Of a DNA stretch of 64,000 nt, positions 8,645 through 19,744 are shown piece by piece. The notes under the pieces were generated by a model that saw only the letters and a program-made list of their open reading frames with translations, was not told where the DNA came from and did no database searches. Numbering within the stretch: the first letter of the stretch is position 1; every line of letters starts with the position of its first letter. The stretch lies in assembly GCF_947491795.1 (NCBI RefSeq), contig NZ_CANLKW010000002.1:298001-362000 (forward strand). Direction: 5' to 3'. This DNA is from an uncultured Roseobacter sp. (lineage in GTDB: Bacteria; Pseudomonadota; Alphaproteobacteria; Rhodobacterales; Rhodobacteraceae). A program made the translations under genes and the position numbers.

Positions 8645-11356
8645 TCAGGTCAGACGACCATGACAGTGCTTGAATTTCTTACCAGATCCGCAGGGGCATG
8701 CCTCATTTCTGCCAGGATTGCCCCAGGTAGAAGGGTCATTTTCCACAAACCCCTCTGCCGCATTTCCGGGATCGGCCACTGCTTCGTCTGCCACGGCACC
8801 CGCAGCGGCAGCTGCAGCCGTTGCAGCGGCCTGCTGCGCGCGGATCTGTTCAACCATCTGCTGTTGTTCTTCCTCGGACAGCGGACGGATCTGAGAAAGC
8901 TTCTGCGTCACTTCTTCCCGGAGACTGTCGAGCATGCTTTCAAAGAGCTGGAATGATTCATTCTTGTATTCGTTCAGTGGGTCGCGCTGCGCATAGCCCC
9001 TGAAACCAACAACCGATCGCAGATGCTCCAGCGTCAGCAGATGTTCGCGCCATTTTGCATCAATCGCCTGGAGCAGGAGCTGCTTTTCAATGTTGCGCAT
9101 GTTCTCGGGGCCGAACTGCGACGCCTTTTCCGCCATATAGGCGTCTGAGGCCTCGACCAGCCGTTCGCGGATCACATCGTCATCTGCGCCCTCTTCTTCG
9201 GTCCAGTCTGTCACGGGTACGTCAATGTTCAGCTGCTCTCCGACCGCCAGGTTGAGACCATCGGAATCCCACTGATCCGCATATGTATTGGGCGGCAGAT
9301 AGGTATCAATCAGATCATCAATGACCTGATGGCGCATATCCGTCGTGATCTCTGAAAGATCCGCTGCCTCCATAATCTCGCGGCGCTGTCCAAACACGAC
9401 TTTACGCTGCTCGTTCATCACGTCGTCGAATTTGAGAAGCTGCTTGCGGATATCAAAGTTGCGGCCTTCGACCTTGGCCTGCGCGCGTTCCAGAGACTTG
9501 TTGACCCAGGGATGAACAATCGCCTCGCCTTCTTTCAGGCCGAGCGTTTTGAGAACTTTTTCCAGACGCTCTGACCCAAAGATTCGCATCAGGTCATCTT
9601 CGAGGCTCAGATAGAACGACGAACGGCCCGGGTCACCCTGGCGGCCCGACCGGCCGCGCAGCTGGTTGTCGATGCGGCGGCTCTCGTGGCGTTCAGAGGC
9701 CAGAACATAAAGCCCACCGGCCTCCAGCACTTTTTTCTTTTCATCGGCATGCGAGGCTTCGATCCTGACGCGGAGTGCTTCGGGATCCGCCTCGGGATCT
9801 GCGGTCACAGCCTCCATGACCTGCAGGTCCACATTACCGCCCAGCTGAATGTCCGTACCGCGGCCGGCCATGTTGGTCGCGATCGTCACAGCAGCCAGTT
9901 TCCCAGCGTCGGCCACGATCTGCGCTTCCTGCTCGTGCTGGCGCGCGTTCAGAACATTATGCTCGATCCCGGCCTGGGTCAGCATGTTGCTGAGCATCTC
10001 GGATTTTTCGATGGACGTGGTGCCGACCAGAACCGGCTGGCCCTTGGCGTGGCTTATCTTGATCTGTTCGATCATCGCCTCGTATTTCTCGCGCGCGGTG
10101 CTGTAGACCTGATCATCCTCGTCCACACGGGCGATGGGTTTATTCGTCGGAATCTCGACCACGCCGAGCCCGTAGATCTCCATGAACTCCTCGGCCTCGG
10201 TCAGCGCAGTGCCGGTCATACCCGCCAGCTTGTTATAAAGGCGGAAATAATTCTGGAAGGTCACAGAGGCCAGAGTGACGTTTTCGGGTTTGATGGAAAC
10301 GTTCTCTTTCGCCTCGATCGCCTGATGCAGCCCGTCCGACAAACGGCGTCCGGGCATCATACGGCCGGTGAATTCGTCAATCAGAACCACTTCGCCGTCG
10401 CGGACAATATAGTCTTTGTCCCGCATGAACAGCTTGTGCGCGCGCAGACCCTGGTTGATGTGGTGCACCACAGTCGTGCTTTCCGGATCATAGAGCGACT
10501 GCTCTTCTTCCAGCAGCTCGTTCTTGCGCAGCAGGTCCTCAAGGAACTCGTTCCCCTCATCCGTAAAGGTCACATTGCGGGTCTTTTCGTCGAGCTCAAA
10601 GTGCTCGTCAGACAGAGACGGGATAACCGCATCAATTGTCTTGTACATGTCCGACCGGTCCTGGGAAGGGCCGGAAATGATGAGAGGCGTCCGTGCCTCA
10701 TCAATCAGAATGCTGTCAACTTCGTCCACAATCGCAAAGTTGTGCTTTTTCTGGAAAATCTGGTTCAGCTCCGAGCGCATGTTGTCGCGCAGATAATCAA
10801 AACCAAGCTCGTTGTTCGTCGCATATGTAATGTCGCTGTCATATGCGGCGCGTTTTTCGTCTTCGGGCATGTTGGAATAGGCGACGCCGGTGGTCATCCC
10901 AAGCGCGCCGAAAACATTGCCCATCCAGGCCGCATCGCGTTTGGCCAGGTATTCGTTCACGGTAACGATATGCACGCCATCGCCCGTCAGCGCATTAAGG
11001 TAGGCCGCAAACGTCGCGGTCAGTGTCTTGCCTTCGCCCGTCTTCTGCTCGGCAATGTTACCCCGGTGCAGGAACACGGCACCAATAAGCTGTGTGTCAA
11101 ACGCCCGCAGCCCCAGCGAACGCCGTGCAGCCTCGCGGCAGTTGGCAAAGGCTTCGGGCAAAAGCGCATCCAGGCTTTCGCCATCTTTTGCGCGCTGACG
11201 CAGTTCCTCTGTCCTGGAAACGATGCCCTCGTCCGTGAGCTTTTCGAACTCCGGCTCCAGGTCGTTGATCTGCGCGATCAGCGGTCGGGTTGCTTTAATC
11301 TTTCGGTCGTTCGGCGTGCCAAAGATTTTTTTTGTTATCGTTCCGATACCCAGCAT
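8645..11356 (-). CDS. secA: Preprotein translocase ATPase SecA
   Basis: ATP-driven motor of 903 residues that pushes unfolded preproteins through SecYEG. The first DEAD-type motor has GEGKTL in the Walker A region and [12 protein letters not shown] as Walker B. The preprotein cross-linking domain, second motor ([29 protein letters not shown]) and helical scaffold are all present. An Ala-rich linker leads to the C-terminal zinc motif [14 protein letters not shown] that binds SecB and phospholipid. The ATG at 11356 gives the standard start [13 protein letters not shown]; the longer frame to 11458 would add an unusual basic extension. It is divergent from the parvulin gene, across 174 bases. Confidence 0.98.
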   Translation of the reverse strand: MLGIGTITKKIFGTPNDRKIKATRPLIAQINDLEPEFEKLTDEGIVSRTEELRQRAKDGESLDALLPEAFANCREAARRSLGLRAFDTQLIGAVFLHRGNIAEQKTGEGKTLTATFAAYLNALTGDGVHIVTVNEYLAKRDAAWMGNVFGALGMTTGVAYSNMPEDEKRAAYDSDITYATNNELGFDYLRDNMRSELNQIFQKKHNFAIVDEVDSILIDEARTPLIISGPSQDRSDMYKTIDAVIPSLSDEHFELDEKTRNVTFTDEGNEFLEDLLRKNELLEEEQSLYDPESTTVVHHINQGLRAHKLFMRDKDYIVRDGEVVLIDEFTGRMMPGRRLSDGLHQAIEAKENVSIKPENVTLASVTFQNYFRLYNKLAGMTGTALTEAEEFMEIYGLGVVEIPTNKPIARVDEDDQVYSTAREKYEAMIEQIKISHAKGQPVLVGTTSIEKSEMLSNMLTQAGIEHNVLNARQHEQEAQIVADAGKLAAVTIATNMAGRGTDIQLGGNVDLQVMEAVTADPEADPEALRVRIEASHADEKKKVLEAGGLYVLASERHESRRIDNQLRGRSGRQGDPGRSSFYLSLEDDLMRIFGSERLEKVLKTLGLKEGEAIVHPWVNKSLERAQAKVEGRNFDIRKQLLKFDDVMNEQRKVVFGQRREIMEAADLSEITTDMRHQVIDDLIDTYLPPNTYADQWDSDGLNLAVGEQLNIDVPVTDWTEEEGADDDVIRERLVEASDAYMAEKASQFGPENMRNIEKQLLLQAIDAKWREHLLTLEHLRSVVGFRGYAQRDPLNEYKNESFQLFESMLDSLREEVTQKLSQIRPLSEEEQQQMVEQIRAQQAAATAAAAAAGAVADEAVADPGNAAEGFVENDPSTWGNPGRNEACPCGSGKKFKHCHGRLT

Positions 11357-11530
11357 GCGTTCTCCAGCCGAAGTTTTAGTGTCAGGCGCTGATCTGCTTG
11401 CTCGTCCGCGGCGCAGCCCATAGAGATAATGTGAACGCCGGTCTCTTGTGGCGCCCATAGGGCGATGTAAGGGTCACGCCAAACCGTGTCAATGTCGCGC
11501 CCCACCGTGACCCGTTTATAGGATCAAAAC

Positions 11531-12409
11531 ATGTTTTATCATCGCAGGTTTATCACTTCAGCAGCGCTTGTGGCATTGCTCGCCCTGCCCGCCCAGGCGC
11601 AGGACACCACAACGACAACAGAAACAGCGCCTGATCCTGACGCGTTCACAGTCCTGGCCACCGTCGGGAACGAGGACATCACCCTGGGGCATGTGATCGC
11701 GGCTCTCGCGCTGCTGCCACCCGAGTATCATCAACTCAGCGATGAGCAACTCTATGATGGCCTGCTGGCGCAGCTGATCCAGCAGTCCGTTCTGGCCCAG
11801 AGCTTCGAGGAGGAGCTGCCAACACGGCTCGTCATGCAGCTGGAAAACGAAAAACGCGCACTGGTTGCACGCGAGGTTGTCGACGATGCAGTTTCCAGCC
11901 GGCTGACCGAGGAACGCATCGCGGCGCGCTATGACGAAACATTCGGCAACATCCAGCCAGAGCCCGAATACAATGCCTCTCATATCCTGGTGGAAACCGA
12001 AGAAGAGGCGCTGAAGGTGATTGAAGCGATTAATAATGGTGCAGATTTTGCGGAAACCGCCCGGGAATTCTCCACGGGCCCCTCTGGTCCGAACGGCGGC
12101 AGCCTTGGCTGGTTCGGCGCCGGCATGATGGTTCCTCAGTTCGAGGCCGCAACCATCGCCCTGGCCGTTGAAGAGGTCTCTGGCCCGGTGGAAACACAGT
12201 TTGGCTGGCATGTAATCCGTCTGAATGACACACGCTCCAAGAACATCCCCACGCTTGAAGACGCCCGTCCAGATATTGAAGCTAAGCTGAGCGAGGAAAT
12301 TGCCTACGACTATGTTGATAGAATCACGGACGAAGCAAGCGTCACAACAGGTCCGGGTGACACGATAGACCGCTCGTGGATCCGGCGTCAGGATCTGCTG
12401 GAGAACTGA
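11531..12409 (+). CDS. Periplasmic parvulin-type peptidyl-prolyl isomerase
   Basis: Secreted folding factor of 292 residues that catalyses cis-trans isomerisation of proline bonds in exported proteins. A signal peptide of about 23 residues ends in AQA; a SurA/PrsA-like helical region follows. The rotamase domain (about 130-235) has ASHILVETEEEA, FAETAREFSTGPSG and GSLGWFGAGMMVPQFE, all typical of parvulins. It lies divergent to secA, a sensible context for export and folding. AGGA lies nine bases before the ATG. The stop codon is 5 bases before the argJ start, so the two are probably co-transcribed although functionally unrelated. Confidence 0.92.
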   Translation: MFYHRRFITSAALVALLALPAQAQDTTTTTETAPDPDAFTVLATVGNEDITLGHVIAALALLPPEYHQLSDEQLYDGLLAQLIQQSVLAQSFEEELPTRLVMQLENEKRALVAREVVDDAVSSRLTEERIAARYDETFGNIQPEPEYNASHILVETEEEALKVIEAINNGADFAETAREFSTGPSGPNGGSLGWFGAGMMVPQFEAATIALAVEEVSGPVETQFGWHVIRLNDTRSKNIPTLEDARPDIEAKLSEEIAYDYVDRITDEASVTTGPGDTIDRSWIRRQDLLEN

Positions 12410-12414
12410 GGCAG

Positions 12415-13641
12415 ATGGCGACCGAGATGCCTGTTTCGCCGCTTGCACCGGCCTCTTTCCCGGACCTTCCCCGCATTGAAGGCGTCCGGTTCTCGACCGT
12501 TGCTGCGGGTGTGAAATACACCGGCAGAACAGATGTCATGCTGGCTCTGCTCGATCCCGGCGCTGTTATTGCCGGGGTCTTTACCCGGTCGGCCACCCGG
12601 TCAGCACCTGTGCTGGACTGTCAGGAAAAGCTGGGTGGCGCGTCTGGTCCCGGTGCAGCGATTCTTGTGAATTCCGGCAACTCCAATGCTTTCACCGGGC
12701 GCAATGGCACCGAGGCTGTGCGCGCGATTACCCGGGCCACGGCCAGTGCCTGCAATGTGCCGGAAGAGCGCGTTTTCACCTCGTCAACGGGCGTGATCGG
12801 CGAGCCGCTGCCGTTTGACCGGATCACGGCGCATCTGGAAACCCTGGCAGACACAGTCAGCGCAGACAGTATAGAGGCCGCGGCCCGCGCAATCATGACC
12901 ACGGACACATTTGCAAAGGGTGCGGGCACCACGGTCAACATTGACGGGCAACCGGTCCGGATCGTGGGCATTGCCAAGGGGTCAGGTATGATCGCGCCTG
13001 ATATGGCCACGATGCTGGTCTATATCTTTACAGATGCCGTCATTTCGCAGGTTGATCTGCAAAAACTGGTATCCGCCCACAACGAAGTGACATTCAACAG
13101 CATCACTGTGGACAGCGACACCTCTACCTCTGACACGCTGCTCGTGGCAGCGACCGGCAAATCGGGTACGGATGTCACCGGTAACAGCGCTTTTTCGGAT
13201 GCGCTGCACGGGGTGATGCTGGATCTGGCGCATCAGGTTGTACGGGATGGTGAAGGCGCGACAAAGTTCGTGGAAATCACCGTCACAGGTGCCGAAACGG
13301 ACACCGACGCGCGTATCCACGCTCTGTCGGTTGCAAATTCTCCGCTGGTGAAAACGGCGATTGCTGGTGAGGACCCGAACTGGGGGCGCGTCGTGATGGC
13401 CATCGGAAAATCCGGTGCCCCTGCTGACCGGGATCGCCTGTCGATCCGTTTTGGCGATGTGACCGTCGCAGAGAGCGGGTGGGTCAGCCCCGGTTATGAC
13501 GAAGCCGAGGCAGCCGCGCATATGAAAGGCCAGGATCTGAGGATTTCGGTTGATATCGGCATGGGTCAGGGTGCGGCCACAGTCTGGACCTGCGATCTGA
13601 CGCATGGGTACATCGCGATCAATGCTGACTACCGGTCCTGA
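12415..13641 (+). CDS. argJ: Bifunctional ornithine acetyltransferase / N-acetylglutamate synthase ArgJ
   Basis: Arginine biosynthesis enzyme of 408 residues that transfers the acetyl group from N-acetylornithine to glutamate and may also use acetyl-CoA. The self-cleavage site is intact: KGSGMIAPDMATML, with predicted scission between A198 and T199, leaving T199 as the nucleophile of the beta subunit. The ending, AINADYRS, is the family C-terminus. The ATG at 12415 is preferred because GAGG (12408-12411) lies just before it; an in-frame start at 12376 would sit inside the upstream gene. mutT follows 21 bases downstream. Confidence 0.96.
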   Translation: MATEMPVSPLAPASFPDLPRIEGVRFSTVAAGVKYTGRTDVMLALLDPGAVIAGVFTRSATRSAPVLDCQEKLGGASGPGAAILVNSGNSNAFTGRNGTEAVRAITRATASACNVPEERVFTSSTGVIGEPLPFDRITAHLETLADTVSADSIEAAARAIMTTDTFAKGAGTTVNIDGQPVRIVGIAKGSGMIAPDMATMLVYIFTDAVISQVDLQKLVSAHNEVTFNSITVDSDTSTSDTLLVAATGKSGTDVTGNSAFSDALHGVMLDLAHQVVRDGEGATKFVEITVTGAETDTDARIHALSVANSPLVKTAIAGEDPNWGRVVMAIGKSGAPADRDRLSIRFGDVTVAESGWVSPGYDEAEAAAHMKGQDLRISVDIGMGQGAATVWTCDLTHGYIAINADYRS

Positions 13642-13662
13642 CTTCTGCCCAAAGGAAACAAG

Positions 13663-14061
13663 ATGAAAGTTGTACTGGTTTCGGCCGTGGCGCTGATTGA
13701 TCCCGAAGGCAGGGTCCTTATCGCGCAGCGTCCCGAGGGGAAATCAATGGCTGGTCTCTGGGAGTTTCCGGGCGGCAAAGTCGAGCAAGGCGAAACGCCG
13801 GAGGCGGCGCTGATCCGTGAATTGGAAGAGGAACTGGGCATCAATACATGGGCGTCGTGCCTCGCACCGCTTACTTTTGCCAGTCACAGTTATGATGACT
13901 TCCATCTGCTGATGCCGCTGTTTGCCTGCCGCAAATGGGAAGGCATCCCGGTGTCCCGGGAAAATCAGACCCTGAAATGGGTACGGCCTGACGAAATGCG
14001 GCAATATCCTATGCCGGCAGCCGATATTCCACTGATCCCCATCCTGCGCGACTGGCTCTGA
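13663..14061 (+). CDS. mutT: 8-oxo-dGTP diphosphatase MutT (Nudix)
   Basis: Nucleotide pool sanitiser of 132 residues that hydrolyses 8-oxo-dGTP to the monophosphate and so prevents A:T to C:G transversions. The Nudix box is complete: GGKVEQGETPEAALIRELEEELG, between about residues 37 and 60 (shown here only as its conserved elements GGK, E, REL, EE, G). The upstream sequence LIAQRPEGKSMAGLWEFPGGK is characteristic of MutT rather than other Nudix enzymes. AAGGAAA lies seven bases before the ATG. It follows argJ closely in a probable operon. Confidence 0.93.
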   Translation: MKVVLVSAVALIDPEGRVLIAQRPEGKSMAGLWEFPGGKVEQGETPEAALIRELEEELGINTWASCLAPLTFASHSYDDFHLLMPLFACRKWEGIPVSRENQTLKWVRPDEMRQYPMPAADIPLIPILRDWL

Positions 14062-14094
14062 TAGGCGGAAATCCACCTGGTCCCGATCACTTTC

Positions 14095-14130
14095 TTAACA
14101 TGGTTAAAATTCTTCATGGATTGTTAACAA
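14095..14130 (+). promoter_or_regulatory. AT-rich promoter region with TTAA palindromes
   Basis: The 112-base gap after mutT is markedly AT-rich. It contains TTAACATGGTTAA (14095-14107), a dyad, and the perfect palindrome TTGTTAACAA (14121-14130), about 44-80 bases before the start of the 48-residue gene. It is probably the promoter or operator of that gene. No sigma-70 pair is convincing. Confidence 0.45.
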
Positions 14131-14173
14131 ATTTTCTCTACCTTAAGGGGAAGTTTTTCTGGGGAGAAAAATT

Positions 14174-14320
14174 ATGCTTCGCACCATCACTATCGGGAGC
14201 GCAGTATCGGTACAGGGCATTTACGTCAGGGATTTTCCTGATGGCCGCATCGCTGTGAAAGTGGACGATGAGATCTATACCGGTACTCCGGTCGCGAGAG
14301 CCGCAGACAAACTGCACTAA
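14174..14320 (+). CDS. Small conserved-looking 48-residue protein
   Basis: An open frame that begins MLRTITIGSAVSVQG and ends ARAADKLH, with GGGGAG eight bases before the ATG. It has its own AT-rich promoter region upstream and a 12-base-stem terminator 20 bases after the stop, so it looks like a complete monocistronic unit. The composition alternates hydrophobic and polar residues with glycines (GIYVRDFPDGRIAVKVDDEIYTG), suggesting a single small beta-barrel or SH3-like fold; there is no signal peptide or membrane helix. I recall similar short proteins near infB in Rhodobacteraceae, but the function is unknown. Confidence 0.72.
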   Translation: MLRTITIGSAVSVQGIYVRDFPDGRIAVKVDDEIYTGTPVARAADKLH

Positions 14321-14339
14321 GGCGCACCAGCAATAAAGA

Positions 14340-14374
14340 AAAAGGGACGGTTTTGACCGTCCCTTTTATTTTGT
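14340..14374. terminator. Bidirectional terminator, small gene / infB operon
   Basis: AAAAGGGACGGT (14340-14351) pairs perfectly with ACCGTCCCTTTT (14356-14367) around a 4-base loop. T-rich sequence follows on both strands, so it can end the 48-residue gene on the plus strand and the rimP-nusA-ylxR-infB transcript on the minus strand. Confidence 0.93.
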
Positions 14375-14392
14375 CCACATTTTCGGCTGCTA

Positions 14393-16867
14393 TCAGGTCA
14401 GCGTACGCGTGACTTCCTCGCGCTCGAAAATCTCGATCACGTCATCGGCGCGGATATCGTCATAGTTCTCGAACGCCATACCGCATTCCTGGCCTGACTG
14501 AACTTCCGCCACTTCGTCCTTGAAGCGTTTCAGTGTTTTCAGCGTACCTTCGTGGATCACTACGTTGTCACGCAGCAGACGCACACCTGCCGAACGGCGG
14601 GCAACACCTTCGGTTACAAGACAACCGGCAACTTTGCCAACACCTGTGACCTTGAACACTTCCTTGATTGTCGCATAACCGATGAAGTTCTCGCGGATTT
14701 CAGCACTCAGGAGACCAGAAGCCGCCGCCTTCACATCGTCGACCAGGTCGTAGATTACCGAGTAATAACGGATCTCCACGCTTTTCTGGTTCGCCGTGTT
14801 CCGGGCAGACGCATTGGCACGGACGTTGAAACCCATGATCGGCGCATTCGATGCTTCCGCCAGGCCTACGTCCGTCTCGGTGATCGCACCGACGCCGGAG
14901 TGCAGTACGCGCACGCGCACCTCGTCGTTTCCGATCTTCTCCATCGCCTGAACGATCGCTTCAGCAGAGCCCTGAACGTCGGCCTTCACCAGGATCGGCA
15001 GCTCAGACACGTTTTCGTCGGCCTTGGCATTCGCCATCAGCTGCTCAAGCGTCGTTGCGGCACCGGCAGCGGCGCGTTTGTCTTTTGCAGCCTGCTCACG
15101 GTATTCGGCAATCTCGCGCGCCTGGGCTTCAGTCTCGGTGACATTCAGCACATCACCCGCTTCCGGTGTGCCATTCAGACCCAGAACCTCGACAGGAACC
15201 GATGGACCGGCTTCCTTGACGCGTTCGCCCTTGTCGTTGATCAGCGCACGGACCTTACCGTACTGCTCACCCACAACAAAGATATCGCCCTGACGCAGCG
15301 TACCGTTCTGAACAAGAACCGTCGCAACAGGTCCGCGACCCACGTCAAGCTGCGCCTCGATCACCGCACCGACAGCCGCCCGGTTTGCATTGGCTTTCAG
15401 CTCCAGGATTTCTGCCTGCAGCGCAATCGCCTCGAGCAGCTCATCAAGGCCCTGGCCTGTGATGGCCGAAACCTCAACGTCCTGCACGTCACCGGACATC
15501 TTTTCAACGATGACCTCGTGCTGCAGAAGATCGGTACGTACTTTGTCCGGATCAGCAGCGGGACGGTCGATCTTGTTGATCGCCACAATCATCGGCACTT
15601 CTGCCGCCTTGGCGTGGTTGATCGCCTCGATTGTCTGCGGCATGACCGCGTCATCCGCGGCAACCACCAGAACAACGATATCCGTCACCTGCGCACCGCG
15701 GGACCGCATCGAGGTAAAGGCAGCGTGGCCCGGCGTGTCGAGGAAGCTCAGCAGCTGACCACCATCGGTTTTCACCTGATAAGCGCCGATGTGCTGGGTG
15801 ATCCCGCCCGCTTCGCCCGCAACAACCTTGGCATTCCGGATCGCATCCAGAAGCGAGGTCTTACCATGGTCCACGTGGCCCATGATCGTGATGACCGGAG
15901 GACGGGCGCTGAGGTCTTTGTCGTCGTCCTCGATCTCCTTGATCACGTCCTCAACATCCGAATCAGAAACACGCACCACCTTGTGGCCGAATTCCTCGAC
16001 GATCAGTTCCGCCGTGTCCTGGTCGATGGTCTGGTTCTGCGTAACCATCATACCGTTGTTCATCAGCGCTTTGACGACCGCACCAACTTTTTCGGACATA
16101 CGGTTTGCCAGTTCGGAAACGACAATCGCCTCGGGTACCTGAACATCACGCACAACCTTTTCACGCTCGACCTGACCGCCCATGGCTTTTTGCCGTGCAC
16201 GTTCCTGCTTGCGCTTCATCGCGGCCATCGAGCGCTGACGACCACCCTCGCCGCCCGAAAGCGCCTGGTTCAGGGTCAGCTTGCCAGAGCGACGGTTGTC
16301 GTCCCCGCCTTTGTTGCCGCGTTTATTGTCACGCTCGCGTTCCTGCTTGCGCGGTGCCGGGTCGGGCGCCTTGGTGCTGGTCGGGCGCTGCACAACCGGT
16401 TCGGGCGCGGGTGCGGCTGCTGCTTTCGCGGCGGCTTCGGCCTCTTCCTGACGACGCTTGTCTTCTTCGGCCTTGGCCTTGAGGTTCTCCTCGCGTTCAC
16501 GCTCTTCGCGCTCGCGGGCTTCCTGCTCGGCCCGGCGGCGTTCACGGTCTTCGGCGCGTGCTTTTTCTTCTGCTTCGCGTGCAGCGGCCTCTTCGACCTC
16601 GCGCGCTTTGGCAGCCTGCACCGCCTTCAGACGGCGTTCCATTTCCGCATCGCTGATGCCGGCAGGGCGCCTGGACGGATCGCCCAGTGCCGCAGTTGCA
16701 CCGCCACCTGTTTTCGCGGCACCCGCTTTGGGCACCACAACGCGTTTGCGTTTGGTCTCAACCACGACGTTCTTGGTCCGTCCGTGGCTAAAGCTTTGCT
16801 TTACGTTGCCCGGACGCGCGCCACCGCCGCGCAGACCCAATGTTTTCTTGCCGTCAGTATCGCTCAT
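14393..16867 (-). CDS. infB: Translation initiation factor IF-2
   Basis: GTPase of 824 residues that brings initiator fMet-tRNA to the 30S subunit and promotes subunit joining. The long N-terminal region (to about 300) is rich in Lys, Glu, Ala and Arg, predicted coiled coil, as in the family. The G domain has GHVDHGKTS (G1), DTPGHAAF (G3) and NKID (G4), and the C-terminal initiator-tRNA-binding domains follow. It is the last gene of rimP-nusA-ylxR-infB, 9 bases after ylxR. The charged N-terminal repeat region gives a spurious long frame on the other strand. Confidence 0.98.
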   Translation of the reverse strand: MSDTDGKKTLGLRGGGARPGNVKQSFSHGRTKNVVVETKRKRVVVPKAGAAKTGGGATAALGDPSRRPAGISDAEMERRLKAVQAAKAREVEEAAAREAEEKARAEDRERRRAEQEAREREEREREENLKAKAEEDKRRQEEAEAAAKAAAAPAPEPVVQRPTSTKAPDPAPRKQERERDNKRGNKGGDDNRRSGKLTLNQALSGGEGGRQRSMAAMKRKQERARQKAMGGQVEREKVVRDVQVPEAIVVSELANRMSEKVGAVVKALMNNGMMVTQNQTIDQDTAELIVEEFGHKVVRVSDSDVEDVIKEIEDDDKDLSARPPVITIMGHVDHGKTSLLDAIRNAKVVAGEAGGITQHIGAYQVKTDGGQLLSFLDTPGHAAFTSMRSRGAQVTDIVVLVVAADDAVMPQTIEAINHAKAAEVPMIVAINKIDRPAADPDKVRTDLLQHEVIVEKMSGDVQDVEVSAITGQGLDELLEAIALQAEILELKANANRAAVGAVIEAQLDVGRGPVATVLVQNGTLRQGDIFVVGEQYGKVRALINDKGERVKEAGPSVPVEVLGLNGTPEAGDVLNVTETEAQAREIAEYREQAAKDKRAAAGAATTLEQLMANAKADENVSELPILVKADVQGSAEAIVQAMEKIGNDEVRVRVLHSGVGAITETDVGLAEASNAPIMGFNVRANASARNTANQKSVEIRYYSVIYDLVDDVKAAASGLLSAEIRENFIGYATIKEVFKVTGVGKVAGCLVTEGVARRSAGVRLLRDNVVIHEGTLKTLKRFKDEVAEVQSGQECGMAFENYDDIRADDVIEIFEREEVTRTLT

Positions 16868-16876
16868 GAAGCTCGT

Positions 16877-17497
16877 CTATCCTTTCGGGCGGCCGTTGCC
16901 ACCCTCGTTTTTGCGCACGCCTTTTAGTCGCTGGGCTTCCTCTACAACACGTTGCGTGAGTCCACCAGAGGCGAGCGCCCCATGTATCACAGTTTGGCGT
17001 CCGAATGCCAAACCCAATTCGTCAGCTGTCAGCCAGCCGATGTACGTCCCGAAATGAGGCGTACTCAGTTTCGATTTTCCGCGTCCCGATCCGTCACTGG
17101 CCTGGATCAGCACCTCGGCCTCTTCCATCTGCAGCCAGCTTTTGACCTTTTCATATCCGGCCACGGCCTTACCGGCTTTGCGTTGAAGCGAAATAAGCTC
17201 CACCACGCGGTGCGCCAGCTGCCGCTCAACTTCCTGGACCAGCGTATCCGGCACGGTGACCTGTGCTTTTGCGCCGCGCGAAAACAGCCGCTTTCTGGCC
17301 GCCGTTTCAAGCGCATCACGATCGGCTGCAACCCAGATACCGCGCCCGGGCAGTTTGCCCAGGATATCCGGCACGATCTGGTTGTCCGGGCCCACCACAA
17401 ACCGGATCAGCCCGTGCTTTGGCTGCACCTCACCCGTGGCAATGCACTTGCGATCAGGACCGTCGGACCGGTCTTTTGGAGCGCCACCGCGACCCAT
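16877..17497 (-). CDS. YlxR-family RNA-binding protein
   Basis: A 206-residue protein with an N-terminal YlxR (DUF448) domain: RKCIATGEVQPKHGLIRFV and LPGRGIWVAADRDAL match the family's C-I-x-x and GRGxW motifs. A C-terminal L7Ae-like half follows (about 95-190, GKAVAGYEKVKSWL). It is known to bind RNA and, in other bacteria, the RNase P or nusA operon machinery; its exact task here is unproven. I start it at the ATG at 17497, 22 bases after nusA, with GGGGTCACCTG before it; a longer in-frame start inside nusA is unlikely. It lies between nusA and infB, the standard position. Confidence 0.9.
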   Translation of the reverse strand: MGRGGAPKDRSDGPDRKCIATGEVQPKHGLIRFVVGPDNQIVPDILGKLPGRGIWVAADRDALETAARKRLFSRGAKAQVTVPDTLVQEVERQLAHRVVELISLQRKAGKAVAGYEKVKSWLQMEEAEVLIQASDGSGRGKSKLSTPHFGTYIGWLTADELGLAFGRQTVIHGALASGGLTQRVVEEAQRLKGVRKNEGGNGRPKG

Positions 17498-17519
17498 CAG
17501 GTGACCCCGAGGCCTGAGA

Positions 17520-19139
17520 TCAGACCTCGGATCCCTCCGCTTCTTCTTCGGCGTCAGCTTCTTCTGCGTTGGCTTCGAGATCCGCAGGGTCCACCCATCC
17601 CAGCAGGACACGGGCGGTCATGATCAGCTGTTGTGCTTCCTCAAGCGACACATCAAAGGGCTCCAGCACGCCATCGTCTTTGACCCGTTCGCCATCGACC
17701 GTTGTCCAGCCGCCGGCCAGTTCCCAGTCAGCGCAGGTTGCAAAGTCTTCAAGCGTTTTCACGTCGTCCTTGGCCAGCGCTTCAATCATCTGGGGTGTCA
17801 GGCCCTCAAATTCAACCAGGCTGTCCTCGACACCCATGCTGCGGGCGTTCTCAAGCGCTGCTTTGTTCTGCGCTTCCAGGACGTCGCGGGCACGCGCCTG
17901 CAGTTCGTTGGCGGTGTCTTCGTCCACACCGTCGATAACCAGCAGTTCGTCCAGCTCGACGTATGCAACTTCTTCCAGGTTCGAGAACCCTTCGGAAACA
18001 AGCAGTTGCGCAAAGAATTCGTCGAGATCCAGGTTGTCGACGAACAGTTTGGTGCGCAGCTCGAACTCGGCCTGACGGCGCGCGCTTTCCTGCTCTTCGG
18101 TCATGATGTCAATGTCGAGACCCGTCAGCTGCGACGCCAGACGCACGTTCTGACCCCGGCGGCCAATCGCAAGGCTCAGCTGCTCTTCGGGGACGACGAC
18201 CTCGATCTTGCCGGCTTCCTCGTCCAGAACCACCTTGGACACTTCGGCAGGTTGCAGCGCGTTCACCAGGAAGGTCGGCTGGTCTTCGTTCCACGGGATG
18301 ATGTCGATCTTTTCGCCCTGCAGTTCGTTCACAACGGCCTGCACGCGCGATCCGCGCATACCAACACAGGCACCCACCGGGTCAATCGAGTTGTCATATG
18401 AAATCACAGCGATCTTGGCGCGGCTGCCCGGGTCCCGGGCCACGGCCTTGATCTCGATGATGCCGTCGTAAATCTCCGGCACTTCCATTTTGAACAGCTC
18501 CGCCATGAATTCCGGCGCCGTGCGGCTCAGGAAAATCTGCGGGCCACGCTGTTCGCGGCGCACATCCTTGATATAGACGCGGATCCGGTCATTCGGGCGA
18601 TAGCTCTCGCGGCCGATCTTTTCGTTGCGGCGCAGGATCGCCTCGCCGGCACCGACATCAACAATAACGTTGCCGTATTCCTCGCGCTTGACCAGACCGT
18701 TGATGATCGTCCCTGCGCGGTCTTTGAATTCCTCGAACTGGCGGTCACGCTCGGCTTCGCGCACCTTTTGCAGAATGACCTGCTTGGCGGATTGTGCAGC
18801 AATCCGGCCCATCTCGACCGGAGGGACCTCTTCGATCAGCTGCTGGCCGACCTCGGGGTTTTCCATGTACTGCTTAGCCTGCTCGACAGTGAACTCCGCC
18901 TGGTAGTTCTCCAGCTCTTCGTCCTCGACCACGGTGCGCACGCGGGTGAACGTCGCCTTGCCCGTCTTGCGATCGATGGACACGCGGATGTCCATTTCTG
19001 CGCCGTAACGGGACTTGGCTGCACGGGCGAGTGATTCTTCCATCGCCTCGACCACCAGTCCTGGGTCAATCATTTTCTCGCGGGCCACCGCCTCGGCGGT
19101 TTGCAGCAGCTCAAGCTGGTTGGCAGATGTAATGGCCAT
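17520..19139 (-). CDS. nusA: Transcription elongation/termination factor NusA
   Basis: RNA polymerase-binding factor of 539 residues that modulates pausing, termination and antitermination. The N-terminal polymerase-binding domain covers about 1-130, S1 about 135-200, and two KH domains follow to about 345 ([32 protein letters not shown]). The C-terminal helical repeats (about 360-490) are typical of proteobacterial NusA, and the tail is very acidic. Start [19 protein letters not shown] is standard. It lies 14 bases after rimP in the classical operon. Confidence 0.98.
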   Translation of the reverse strand: MAITSANQLELLQTAEAVAREKMIDPGLVVEAMEESLARAAKSRYGAEMDIRVSIDRKTGKATFTRVRTVVEDEELENYQAEFTVEQAKQYMENPEVGQQLIEEVPPVEMGRIAAQSAKQVILQKVREAERDRQFEEFKDRAGTIINGLVKREEYGNVIVDVGAGEAILRRNEKIGRESYRPNDRIRVYIKDVRREQRGPQIFLSRTAPEFMAELFKMEVPEIYDGIIEIKAVARDPGSRAKIAVISYDNSIDPVGACVGMRGSRVQAVVNELQGEKIDIIPWNEDQPTFLVNALQPAEVSKVVLDEEAGKIEVVVPEEQLSLAIGRRGQNVRLASQLTGLDIDIMTEEQESARRQAEFELRTKLFVDNLDLDEFFAQLLVSEGFSNLEEVAYVELDELLVIDGVDEDTANELQARARDVLEAQNKAALENARSMGVEDSLVEFEGLTPQMIEALAKDDVKTLEDFATCADWELAGGWTTVDGERVKDDGVLEPFDVSLEEAQQLIMTARVLLGWVDPADLEANAEEADAEEEAEGSEV

Positions 19140-19153
19140 GTCTCAGGTCTCCC

Positions 19154-19732
19154 TTAAGCGGAATCGTCCGATGATACCTCATCGGAAATCTCGTCAAACT
19201 TTGTTTCGTCTATCTCGCCCGCGGCTTTGCGCTGGCGCAGCATCTCTTTGATCAGGTCATCGGTCAGGACCAGTTTGGCTTCTGTCAGCCAGTCGAATTT
19301 CAGACCGATTGTGCCCTCGGCAACATTGATCAGAACCTCGTCTTCCTCAACGCCCGCAAGCTCGCCCTTGAAGCGGCGGCGGCCGTCGATCATCTCGCCG
19401 GTCTCGATCTTGGCCTCGTAGCCCTCGAACATCTCAAAGTCTTTGAGACGGGTCAGCGGGCGGTCAATACCGGGGCTGGAGACTTCAAGCGTATATTCGT
19501 CGAGGATCGGGTCTTCGACATCCAGCACCGCGCCAATCGCCTGGCTGATCTCGGCACAGTCATCCACTTCGATACCGCCATCCGGCTTGTCGGCCATGAT
19601 CTGCAGGGTCGTGCTTTTGCCCGACATCAGACGCACACGCACCAGCTCAAACCCCATATCCTCAATCACCGGTGTGATGATCTCGGCCATGCGGCGGTCA
19701 ATAGCTGCTTTTGCGATCAGATCGTTTGTCAT
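19154..19732 (-). CDS. rimP: Ribosome maturation factor RimP
   Basis: Cytoplasmic 30S assembly factor of 192 residues. The alpha/beta N-terminal domain contains [11 protein letters not shown], then [38 protein letters not shown], the RimP hallmark ending in SPGxDRPL. The SH3-like C-terminal domain follows. The ATG at 19732 is the family-like start; an in-frame extension to 19852 would read through a terminator hairpin and is unlikely. It heads the nusA-infB operon. The intrinsic terminator of the previous transcription unit lies only 12-40 bases before its ATG, so its promoter must be compressed against or within that hairpin, or the operon is fed by readthrough. Confidence 0.95.
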   Translation of the reverse strand: MTNDLIAKAAIDRRMAEIITPVIEDMGFELVRVRLMSGKSTTLQIMADKPDGGIEVDDCAEISQAIGAVLDVEDPILDEYTLEVSSPGIDRPLTRLKDFEMFEGYEAKIETGEMIDGRRRFKGELAGVEEDEVLINVAEGTIGLKFDWLTEAKLVLTDDLIKEMLRQRKAAGEIDETKFDEISDEVSSDDSA

Positions 19733-19744
19733 CAGTCTTTCAGG

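Noticed and set aside
9686..11392. Open frame of 568 codons opposite secA
   Set aside because: Antisense shadow of a highly conserved gene; no ribosome site or recognisable domain.
14552..16927. Long open frame of 791 codons on the plus strand opposite infB
   Set aside because: It mirrors the codon pattern of infB in a GC-rich genome; the product is rich in Arg, His, Phe and Asp with no family features.
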